A stretch of DNA of 42,462 bases from Epulopiscium sp. Nele67-Bin004 (lineage in GTDB: Bacteria; Bacillota_A; Clostridia; Lachnospirales; Cellulosilyticaceae): positions 1 to 42,462 of the forward strand of contig LNZQ01000210.1 of NCBI GenBank assembly GCA_002007315.1, in the 5' to 3' direction. The notes below the pieces were generated by a model, which did not search any database, was not told the origin of the DNA, and saw only the letters and a list, made by a program, of their open reading frames with translations. A program made the position numbers and the translations under genes. Below are positions 36,539-42,462 of this stretch, piece by piece (position 1 is the stretch's first letter; every line of letters starts with the position of its first letter).

Positions 36539-37046
36539 TAATGGATTTACTTTAATAGAGTGCATGGTAAGTTGTATGTTGGTTGGAATTATAATTATGG
36601 GTATGCAAAAATTATCAGTATTTTCTTTTGTAACATACAATGATTTTATATTACAAGAAACATTAAATAATCAAAATGAAATAGTATATTATTTTTTGAA
36701 AAATAGATTTGAGTATTCTAAAAATATTAAAATTTATGTATCTGATAAATATCAAAGTTCAACAACAGCACGAGAAATTAGTTATAAAGATGCTGTAACA
36801 AATATACCTCTTTATCGTATAACATACGATTTAGGGGGGAGCCAAACAAATAGTTATTTGTATAGTGATTCCTCTAATTATAAGTTAGTTTATCAAACAC
36901 AAACAGTGCAGGCGGGAATATCAACTATGACTGTAAGTAAAAATGCTAATTCGAGTTTGATAACTATTTCCTATACATTTGTAGGGTCAGATGAAATAAA
37001 TAATTATATAGTAGATTTAAATTATAAAGGATTGAATGATGATTAA
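36528..37046 (+). CDS. Minor prepilin-like protein (class III leader)
   Basis: 172 aa from ATG 36528, overlapping the previous stop; a GTG at 36504 is in frame but would add residues unusual for a leader. Leader MHNNNG, then mature FTLIECMVSCML with Phe +1 and Glu +5. Cys residues in the alpha1 helix are unusual. The rest is beta-rich and polar, like GspJ/ComGF-type minor pilins. Confidence 0.8.
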   Translation: MHNNNGFTLIECMVSCMLVGIIIMGMQKLSVFSFVTYNDFILQETLNNQNEIVYYFLKNRFEYSKNIKIYVSDKYQSSTTAREISYKDAVTNIPLYRITYDLGGSQTNSYLYSDSSNYKLVYQTQTVQAGISTMTVSKNANSSLITISYTFVGSDEINNYIVDLNYKGLNDD

Positions 37047-38328
37047 AAAACATATTTTATTAAAGATAAATGACAATAGTTATCAAATTGTAGTATCAAA
37101 ATTTCTATTAGGTAGGCAAAAAATATTATATAATAAATTCTATGGTACAAATAAAATAGAAAGTTTACAAGAGATGTTACATGAAATAAATGAGATATAT
37201 CCAGTTAATAAATCAAAAGTAAGTATATATTTAGAACTATCAATGTTAACCTATAAAATAACAAAAGTTCATGCTACTAGCAAGTCGCATTTACACAATT
37301 TATTAGTGTATAAATCAAAAGATTATATAGATTTAGATAGTTATATTATTGATTATAAAATTTTATCAAGAGATAAACTTCTGGGAACGTATAATGTTGC
37401 TCTAGTGGGAGCACCTCTTGAGATATCAAGAAAGTTGTTACAAACTATAAAAGAATTTGGTTATAATGTTGACTTTATAGTTTCAGAAGGAGAAAAGTTT
37501 GCTAATATATGTAACAATAAATTAAATGAAATATTAATTGGTGTATATATACAAAAAGATATTACAAAAATGTTTGCTATACAAAATAAAAGTGTAATTT
37601 ATAATAGAATATTTGAGGAGGAGTTAACAGATTTAAAAATACTACATTTTATAAAAGCAGTGGAGCACTGTACAGACAAACGCATTGGACAAATAGCTAT
37701 TTTACAAGATGATAATACAGAGATATATGAAATTAAAAATCAGGCTATACATTGCAAAGTGACAAATATAACTGTAAATAAAGATAAAGATTTTTATCCA
37801 AATCACAAAGATAAATTAAATTTGCTACCTAAAGAGGATAAATTACAGGTTAAAAATTATAAACGTAATACAGTATTAAAATATTTGTCTATTATTGAGA
37901 TTAGTGCATTTAGTATATTTTGTATTGTATTTCCACATCTAAGGCTACTAGACCAAAAACAAACTTTTAAATATTTAGATGAGACGTTAGAAATATCAAA
38001 TTTTGTGACAGAAACTCAACTTTGGAGTGATATCCAGTTAACTCAATCTAAAATTGATAGTCATCTTGAGCAATTAAATAATGTTGATAATAACAACAAT
38101 GAAGAAAATATAGATCTGATTATTAACCAACAATTAGTAGATATAACAAATGTTACAATTAATGGTCACAATAAAATAGAAGTAGCAGGAAGGTATTTGT
38201 GGGACAATAATTTATTTAATTATATAAATCTAATAGAGGAAGTAGCTAATAACATAGAATTTGAAATTAATCAAGAAAAAAAATCATTTTGGATTATAGC
38301 ATATATGGAAGGTGGTGAGCTGTATTAA
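37036..38328 (+). CDS. PilM-PilN-like fusion protein
   Basis: 430 aa (two ATGs in a row at 37036 and 37039). Residues 1-265 resemble PilM/actin-fold (ILIGVYIQKDITKMFAIQN; LVGAPLEISRKLLQTIKEFG). A single membrane segment at about 282-302 is followed by a coiled-coil-prone and PilN-like C-terminal domain (VTINGHNKIEVAGR). In most bacteria PilM and PilN are separate proteins joined by a short N-terminal contact; here they look fused. Overlaps both neighbours. Confidence 0.65.
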   Translation: MMIKKHILLKINDNSYQIVVSKFLLGRQKILYNKFYGTNKIESLQEMLHEINEIYPVNKSKVSIYLELSMLTYKITKVHATSKSHLHNLLVYKSKDYIDLDSYIIDYKILSRDKLLGTYNVALVGAPLEISRKLLQTIKEFGYNVDFIVSEGEKFANICNNKLNEILIGVYIQKDITKMFAIQNKSVIYNRIFEEELTDLKILHFIKAVEHCTDKRIGQIAILQDDNTEIYEIKNQAIHCKVTNITVNKDKDFYPNHKDKLNLLPKEDKLQVKNYKRNTVLKYLSIIEISAFSIFCIVFPHLRLLDQKQTFKYLDETLEISNFVTETQLWSDIQLTQSKIDSHLEQLNNVDNNNNEENIDLIINQQLVDITNVTINGHNKIEVAGRYLWDNNLFNYINLIEEVANNIEFEINQEKKSFWIIAYMEGGELY

Positions 38329-38818
38329 AGTTATAGCAATATTATTAATATTATTTCAAGCAGTTTATTTGTCTGTATACTACCCAACGATAGTTTTAGC
38401 AAATCAAACAATAAAAAAAAATATAGGACAAACTGCAGAGGAATTTGAAGTTTTGTTAGATATATCTGAACAACTTGCGTTATATGAAAATAAACTTGAA
38501 AATTTGGAGATAGAACTGTATTCTGTTGCAAATTTGTTACCAAAAGATATAGGTATCGCCTCACAAACAAACGATATTATTACAATTTGTAAAAATTATG
38601 AGGTTGTTAATATAAATCCTGTTAATACAGTTGAAATGGATAACGCTATTATTGAGCGTGAATATGTATTATATTTAAAAGGAAATATAAGTGATGCACT
38701 TAACTTGTTAGAAGATATAAAGCTTATATATCCTATGTCCAATTTGAAATATATTTCTTGGTCAAGTGATAAAAATGAAGTTGGAGCTAACATATTGGTG
38801 TATACAAGTGAAAATTGA
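38312..38818 (+). CDS. PilO/GspM-like membrane protein
   Basis: 168 aa, GTG start (38312 or 38315). One N-terminal membrane segment (IKVIAILLILFQAVYLSVYY), a coiled coil about 30-75 and a small alpha/beta domain ending NLKYISWSS, the layout of PilO. Placed after the PilMN-like gene, as PilO is in other pilus operons. Overlaps the upstream and downstream genes. Confidence 0.65.
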   Translation: MVSCIKVIAILLILFQAVYLSVYYPTIVLANQTIKKNIGQTAEEFEVLLDISEQLALYENKLENLEIELYSVANLLPKDIGIASQTNDIITICKNYEVVNINPVNTVEMDNAIIEREYVLYLKGNISDALNLLEDIKLIYPMSNLKYISWSSDKNEVGANILVYTSEN

Positions 38819-39278
38819 CAATAGGGGTATAACGTATATAGAGTTGATGGCAACATCGGTACTTGTGACGTCTATATTATGCGTATTTTTAATAAATATT
38901 ACAAAAAACACTCATATATTTGCAAATGTACAAAATACTGATGAGCTTGTCAAGTCAGCAAACGAAATAATAAATATAATTTCTTCAACAAAAAACCTAG
39001 ATAACATAAAAGATTTATATTTAGAGAATTTTGATTATATTATTGCTGTATATGATGTGACTGGAGAGCCAGATAAAATTACAAACGAACATTTGAGTTG
39101 TAGTTATTTTGATACAACAAATAATAAATTTTCTAGCACAGATATAGAAAAAATATTTCAAAATAATACATTTGCAGTAGGTGGGACGTTAAAAATAGTT
39201 AATCAATTTATAGTATTAAATGTGTCGCATAAAGACGCAGATGTTGAAAGCGGGGTGAGATATATTGCAATGTATTGA
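38808..39278 (+). CDS. Minor prepilin-like protein
   Basis: 156 aa from GTG 38808, which gives the leader VKIDNRG and mature ITYIELMATSVLVTSILCVF with Glu +5; Ile replaces the usual Phe +1. A longer frame from 38766 reads the end of the PilO-like gene. The globular part is Asn/Asp-rich with no recognised domain. No good SD, so translation probably relies on coupling. Confidence 0.7.
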   Translation: MKIDNRGITYIELMATSVLVTSILCVFLINITKNTHIFANVQNTDELVKSANEIINIISSTKNLDNIKDLYLENFDYIIAVYDVTGEPDKITNEHLSCSYFDTTNNKFSSTDIEKIFQNNTFAVGGTLKIVNQFIVLNVSHKDADVESGVRYIAMY

Positions 39279-39831
39279 TAATAGAGGAAGTGCGTTGAAT
39301 TCGGTATTAATTTTAGGAATGGTGCTAAGTGTTTTAAGTTTGGGTATTTATAATATTACGGCTAACAATATAAATACTATAAAATTAACCCAACAATTTA
39401 GTATGTTTGAGGTGCAAGCAAAAATGTTAGCATCTGTGATTATCGATGATTTTAATGATATTTTAGCTCAACTAGAAGATACTGAAATAAATATAGATGA
39501 TATTGAAACTACTATACTAAATCTAATTTATGATGCTTATGCCGAAAGACAAAAAGCAAACAATAATTTTCCGTTTAACTTGACTATAGAATGTGATGGT
39601 ACAAAAAATTGGATATATATAACAAACTTAGATATTAAAAACAAACAATTTGAGATATATTATAAAGGTGAATATACAGAAATATCTAGAACTGTATCGG
39701 GGACATATAGTTTTGAATTTGGAATAACTGATATAGAGGGTAAGGGGGACGCCTATACGGATAACGATAAAAATATTATAATAACTTCACTTCCAACTAT
39801 TGTATTATTAACCCAATATAAGATACAATAA
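39265..39831 (+). CDS. GspK/PilX-like minor pseudopilin without Glu +5
   Basis: 188 aa, TTG start at 39265 with GGGGTGA upstream, overlapping the previous stop by 14 bases. Leader MQCIDNRG, then SALNSVLILGMVLSVLSLGI: a prepilin-like hydrophobic helix but Asn-Ser in place of Glu +5, as in the tip subunit GspK and PilX-type proteins that lack it. The last gene of the pilus operon, a usual place for the tip subunit. Confidence 0.65.
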   Translation: MQCIDNRGSALNSVLILGMVLSVLSLGIYNITANNINTIKLTQQFSMFEVQAKMLASVIIDDFNDILAQLEDTEINIDDIETTILNLIYDAYAERQKANNNFPFNLTIECDGTKNWIYITNLDIKNKQFEIYYKGEYTEISRTVSGTYSFEFGITDIEGKGDAYTDNDKNIIITSLPTIVLLTQYKIQ

Positions 39832-39861
39832 ATACCAAGAATAAGTTGAAGAGGTGGCAAA

Positions 39862-40401
39862 ATGATAAAGATGTTTTATCCAAAAGAATATGTATCATCT
39901 ATATTTAGTATAGGTTATGAAAGGCTTATGCAAACAGGAATAAAAGGAATAATATTTGATATTGATAACACGTTGGTTCCGTTTGATGAGGAGCACCCAA
40001 CGCCTGAAATTATGCAGTTAATAGCTTTACTTAAAGAACGTGGGTTTAAAATTGTTTTGTTGTCTAACAATACACAGTTAAGAGTCGAGAAATTTAATGA
40101 ACATCTACAATTAAAGGCAATCCACAAAGCGAAAAAGCCTAGACGTGGAAATATAAATACTGCTGTTTCTAGTATGAATTTATTGCATAACGAGGTGGCG
40201 ATAGTGGGGGATCAAGTGTTTACGGACGTGCTTGGGGGGAATAGAGCTGATGTTTATACAATTCTTGTTGAGCCAGTGAGCGAAAAAGACGAATGGATTA
40301 CAAAAGTAAAACGTGGTGCAGAAAGACAAATAATTAAAGGTTATATAAAATATAGGAGAAGGCTTGAGAAAAAACTTGAGAAGAAAGAGGCGAAAAGCTA
40401 A
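39862..40401 (+). CDS. YqeG family HAD IIIA-type phosphatase
   Basis: 179 aa. HAD motif I FDIDNTLVPFDE near residue 33, motif II LLSNN near 70, Lys of motif III in the HKAKKPRRG stretch and motif IV VGDQVFTDVLGGNR near 118-130. Length and order match YqeG (PGP phosphatase-like, often beside aroE/yqeH in Firmicutes). SD GAGGTGG. Separated from the pilus operon by about 30 bases without a clear terminator, so it may be read through. Confidence 0.92.
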   Translation: MIKMFYPKEYVSSIFSIGYERLMQTGIKGIIFDIDNTLVPFDEEHPTPEIMQLIALLKERGFKIVLLSNNTQLRVEKFNEHLQLKAIHKAKKPRRGNINTAVSSMNLLHNEVAIVGDQVFTDVLGGNRADVYTILVEPVSEKDEWITKVKRGAERQIIKGYIKYRRRLEKKLEKKEAKS

Positions 40402-40416
40402 AAAGATATGTAAAAA

Positions 40417-40450
40417 AGCTATGCGTTGTTGTGGAGGAGACAGCATAGCT
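40417..40450 (-). terminator. Terminator downstream of the TPP riboswitch (minus strand)
   Basis: Stem AGCTATGC (40417-40424) / GCATAGCT (40443-40450) with an 18-base loop. Read on the minus strand it is followed by T residues (A run at 40412-40416). The plus side has no T run, so it mainly acts on riboswitch transcripts. Confidence 0.75.
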
Positions 40451-40475
40451 CTATATATATTTGGTTACCTATAAG

Positions 40476-40567
40476 TGCTTCCTTACGCTGGCATTATCCA
40501 GTTCAAGTAATGAGGGTATTTCTCAGCCCTTTGACATATGTCAAGGAACACCCCTAGCCTATAAGCA
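40476..40567 (-). promoter_or_regulatory. TPP riboswitch (THI element) with no gene after it
   Basis: Reverse complement carries the hallmark TPP aptamer parts in order: GGCTAGGGGTG, AAAGGG-CTGAGA (complement at 40521-40526), ATACCC, GAAC, then GGATAATGCCAGCG and AGGAAGC (40478-40499); TGCTT/AAGCA closes P1 (40476-40480 with 40563-40567). A promoter lies upstream and a terminator lies 26 bases downstream. The next sequence on that strand is the antisense of yqeG and the pilus genes, not a thiamine gene. Confidence 0.93.
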
Positions 40568-40577
40568 TTATTTATTA

Positions 40578-40606
40578 ATTGTACTATATTATGAGGTGTG
40601 TTGCAA
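40578..40606 (-). promoter_or_regulatory. Promoter of the TPP riboswitch transcript
   Basis: On the minus strand: TTGCAA (40601-40606), 17-base spacer, TACAAT (40578-40583). It would start transcription near 40571, just before the aptamer. Confidence 0.7.
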
Positions 40607-40639
40607 CTATAAATTGAGTTGTTTAGAGTCAAAAAAGAC

Positions 40640-40667
40640 TTGACATATATATAAATTATTATATAAT
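40640..40667 (+). promoter_or_regulatory. Promoter of the DAHP synthase gene
   Basis: TTGACA (40640-40645), 16-base spacer, TATAAT (40662-40667). Both hexamers perfect. AGTC-A(n)-GACT motifs lie on each side (40627-40640 and 40670-40682), which might be a paired operator. Confidence 0.8.
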
Positions 40668-40677
40668 TAAGTCAAAT

Positions 40678-40706
40678 AGACTCATTAAAATGGGTCTTAT
40701 TTTTTT
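40678..40706 (+). terminator. Terminator-like hairpin in the DAHP synthase leader
   Basis: 8-bp stem 40678-40685 / 40690-40697 (one G-U), loop TAAA, then TATTTTTTT. It starts only a few bases after the expected transcription start of the promoter at 40640-40667, an unusual place, suggesting attenuation or 5'-end protection. Confidence 0.6.
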
Positions 40707-40736
40707 ATAATTATATTTTAAGGAGATGAAGGGGTT

Positions 40737-41240
40737 ATGATAGTAATTTTAAAAACAAATACATCGCCAGAACAAGTACAAGCTTTGGTGGATACAATTT
40801 CAGCGTTGGGGGTACAACCAAACATAAGCGAAGGTACTGGTAAAACAGTAATCGGACTAGTTGGGGATACAACTAAAGTGGACAAATCTAAATTGCAAGC
40901 AAATGAATGGGTTGAACGTGTTATGTTGGTTCAAGAACCTTTCAAACGTGCAAACCGTAGATTTAAAGAAACAAACTCAGTTATTAAAGCAGGAAGTATG
41001 GAAATTGGTGGGAAGGCTCTTGCACTAATAGCGGGTCCATGTTCTGTTGAGTCTGAAGAACAAATTGTTGGCATTGCAAAAGCAGTTAAAGCAATGGGTG
41101 CAACAGCTTTAAGAGGAGGGGCGTTTAAGCCTAGAACATCTCCATACAGTTTCCAAGGGCTTGAAATGGAAGGTCTTGAACTTCTAAAAATAGCTAAACA
41201 AGAAACAGGGCTTCCGATAGTTACAGAAATTATGTCAACT
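40737..41240 (+). CDS. aroF: DAHP synthase (3-deoxy-7-phosphoheptulonate synthase), 3'-truncated
   Basis: About 167 native residues. N-terminal ferredoxin-like/ACT-like regulatory domain (about 1-70), then the start of the type I-beta catalytic barrel: ALIAGPCSVES near 99, RGGAFKPRTSPYSFQG near 123, VTEIMST at the end. The family has about 335-340 residues, so half is missing. After about 41240 the frame continues to a stop at 41318 in unrelated sequence that is the antisense of a pepT gene. The enzyme makes DAHP from PEP and erythrose 4-phosphate, first step of the shikimate pathway. SD AAGGAGATGAAGG. Confidence 0.9.
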
Positions 41241-41242
41241 AT
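41235..41242. other. Junction between two bacterial sources
   Basis: Left of here is AT-rich Firmicute aroF reading rightward. Right of here is visibly more GC-rich DNA with pepT reading leftward. Both genes are cut at the same place, and TCAAC would fit either gene, suggesting a short shared sequence at the join. Confidence 0.8.
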
Positions 41243-41524
41243 ATGGGCATGCACATCAGGGCTCGCGCCTATATCTACTGTGTCAACATGCGACATAAAC
41301 GATATGGCAGGAACATAGCTGTTGCCGGGGATTTTAGCTATCAAAATACCGTTGTCATGCAAATCCGCGTCTGTAACGCCCATATCATGGAGCTCGTTTT
41401 TGAGGTGCATTACCATCACTTTCTGCCCTTCGCTGGTAGGCAGACCTTCACCGTGCCTGACGCTCTGAGAGCTGATTTTTGTATATCTTAAAAATGCGTC
41501 TTTTAAATATTCTTTATTTGTCAT
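41240..41524 (-). CDS. pepT: Peptidase T (tripeptidase), N-terminal fragment
   Basis: About 95 residues from the ATG at 41524: FLRYTKISSQS near 12, LPTSEGQK near 27 and the zinc-ligand segment FMSHVDTVDIGAS near 75, which are the start of M20 peptidase T (full length about 405). Cut at the join with the aroF fragment. It starts 2 bases after the stop of the binding-protein gene upstream, so the two were an operon in their source organism. Base composition and codon use differ clearly from the Firmicute segment. Confidence 0.88.
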
Positions 41525-41526
41525 AA

Positions 41527-42045
41527 TTAGTCCTTGACTACATATTTTAATTCGTGGTATGCAAAAGGATTCAGCTTGAACTCTTTAACGCGTTTGCTGG
41601 TAGCTACGTTGTTGTATAGGTAAAACAAAGGCACGAGAGGCACTTCGTCGTATATGTGTATCTGAGCTTGTTCGTATACATCAGCGCGTACTTTTGGGTC
41701 GCTGTTGTTTCTGCCTATTGTCAAATAAGCGTCGAGCTGCGGATTGCTGTACATTACATAGTTTCCGCCCGAACCGCGGCTTGACGAGTGCAGAGTAGAA
41801 TACAATCCCGCATCAGCGTCGAGAGGATTTGTGGTCCAGCCTAGGAAGAACATAGGAGCTTCGCCTTTGGACAGACCTTCGAGATAGGTCGCCCACTCGT
41901 AAACTACGATGTTGACATTGATACCGATTTCGGCGAGGTTTGCCTGAACAATCTGAGCCAGTTTTTCACGGAATCCGCTCATGGCATAAAGAGTAGTGTC
42001 AAATCCGTTAGGATAGCCGGCCTCTGCCAACAGCTGTTTTGCCAT
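41527..42045 (-). CDS. Peptide ABC transporter substrate-binding protein (DppA/OppA-like), C-terminal fragment
   Basis: 172 aa; typical proteins have 500-540. AKQLLAEAGYPNGFDT is the usual start of the C-terminal lobe, followed by IVQANLAEIGINVNIV, FLGWTTNPLDAD and the end region VPLVPLFYLYNNVA. The first Met is probably internal: the gene is cut at vertebrate-like DNA at about 42046, where the frame is closed at once by a TAA. Oligopeptide import together with a peptidase T is a sensible pair. Confidence 0.88.
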   Translation of the reverse strand: MAKQLLAEAGYPNGFDTTLYAMSGFREKLAQIVQANLAEIGINVNIVVYEWATYLEGLSKGEAPMFFLGWTTNPLDADAGLYSTLHSSSRGSGGNYVMYSNPQLDAYLTIGRNNSDPKVRADVYEQAQIHIYDEVPLVPLFYLYNNVATSKRVKEFKLNPFAYHELKYVVKD

Positions 42046-42462
42046 TTAAAGCTGATTTATTCAAATTTATGTCAACTAAGATTTAATTTAAAACATAGAT
42101 GAAAATGAATTATTTGGTACACTTGCAGTCAAACCCCATAAACATGATACTATACATTTACCCCCAGCTCAAGAGAGCTTTTAGCCTTTTTTTTTCCCCT
42201 CATCAGTTTGGCTGTATATCACAAATTTAAAATCTTTTCTTGTCAGATTGTGATTGTGTAAATGGCACGTTTTCAACCTTCCAAAACACCATTCATATAG
42301 GTCAGTTTCATCAAAGCAGTTAACTGCTCTGTGGTGTAGAGGTTAGCATGTTAGGCTGGAGACCCTGAGGACGTCTTGGCGACGTACTGTTTAAAATGTT
42401 CTTTTTTAGTTTCGTTTTTACTTTTACATATTGTTTATTATGCCGAAAGGGATGCCCAAATG
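42046..42462. other. Vertebrate-like non-coding flank (right)
   Basis: No bacterial gene or ribosome binding site. Texture resembles the left flank. The stretch at 42328-42365 includes TGGTGTAGAGG, a match to the pol III A-box (TRGYNNARNNG), in a tRNA-like head (GTGGTGTAGAGGTTAGCATG). No convincing B-box (GGTTCGA) follows, so it may be a decayed tRNA-derived SINE. Confidence 0.65.

Noticed and set aside
40461..40643. Small plus-strand gene between yqeG and aroF
   Set aside because: It is the complement of the TPP riboswitch and has no SD or recognisable protein.
1089..41240. Lateral transfer of a 40-kb bacterial block into an animal genome
   Set aside because: Intact operons, riboswitch and promoters with no decay, plus a second bacterial fragment and cut genes at each join, fit contamination or misassembly better.

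Overview
The window is a composite of at least three kinds of DNA. Bases 1 to about 1065 and about 42046 to 42462 look like vertebrate, plausibly fish, non-coding DNA: a TG microsatellite, no convincing genes, and a tRNA-like pol III A-box. Between them, about 1080 to 41240 is one dense AT-rich bacterial segment with good Shine-Dalgarno sites, overlapping operons and Rho-independent terminators. Its genes (clostridial-type spore coat/ferritin-like protein, DUF1540 protein, YqeG, a compact type IV pilus operon) point to an anaerobic, spore-forming Firmicute (Clostridia). A gut associate of a fish, possibly a Lachnospirales/Epulopiscium-like organism, fits the flanks, but that is inference. Bases about 41240 to 42045 carry visibly more GC-rich fragments of a peptide-binding protein and peptidase T from a different bacterium. 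The simplest reading is a chimeric scaffold or contaminated assembly, not gene transfer into a host.

Layout of the Firmicute segment. (1) 1089-6234, accessory: an HsdS tail fused to half a Uma2 domain; an AAA ATPase plus PD-(D/E)XK-like nuclease pair bracketed by 43-bp direct repeats; a coat/ferritin-like gene on the minus strand; a large Hsp70/actin-fold ATPase. (2) 6282-12762, a nitrogenase-like operon: consensus promoter with DtxR-like boxes, NifH-like reductase, FecCD permease, FecE ATPase, NifD-like subunit with a His/Gly/Met-rich tail, NifK-like subunit without the cluster cysteines, and a BtuF/FepB-type lipoprotein. (3) 12864-17825, a ferric-iron/phosphonate-type ABC importer with a beta-CASP-like metallohydrolase. 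(4) 17828-19301, small genes (DsrE, Sel1, membrane protein) and an unexplained RNA-like structure. (5) 19423-25815, two very large unknown genes: a possible divergent PIWI/RNase H-fold protein and an SF2 helicase. They are the best candidate for an undescribed defence system. (6) 25846-33213, HD-GYP-like protein, ZIP transporter, Cys-rich small proteins, uvrB and uvrA. (7) 33334-39831, a type IV pilus/type II secretion-like operon (ATPase, platform protein, four prepilin-like proteins, a PilM-PilN-like fusion, a PilO-like protein). (8) 39862-41240, yqeG, a TPP riboswitch on the minus strand with no thiamine gene after it, and a DAHP synthase gene cut off at the join.

Functional links. Groups 2 and 3 share a nearly identical terminator hairpin and both look like metal- or cofactor-acquisition modules. 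The nitrogenase-like proteins probably form a reductase acting on a substrate or cofactor brought in by the co-encoded transporter. The pilus operon is tightly packed, with overlapping genes throughout, so its products should be made together.
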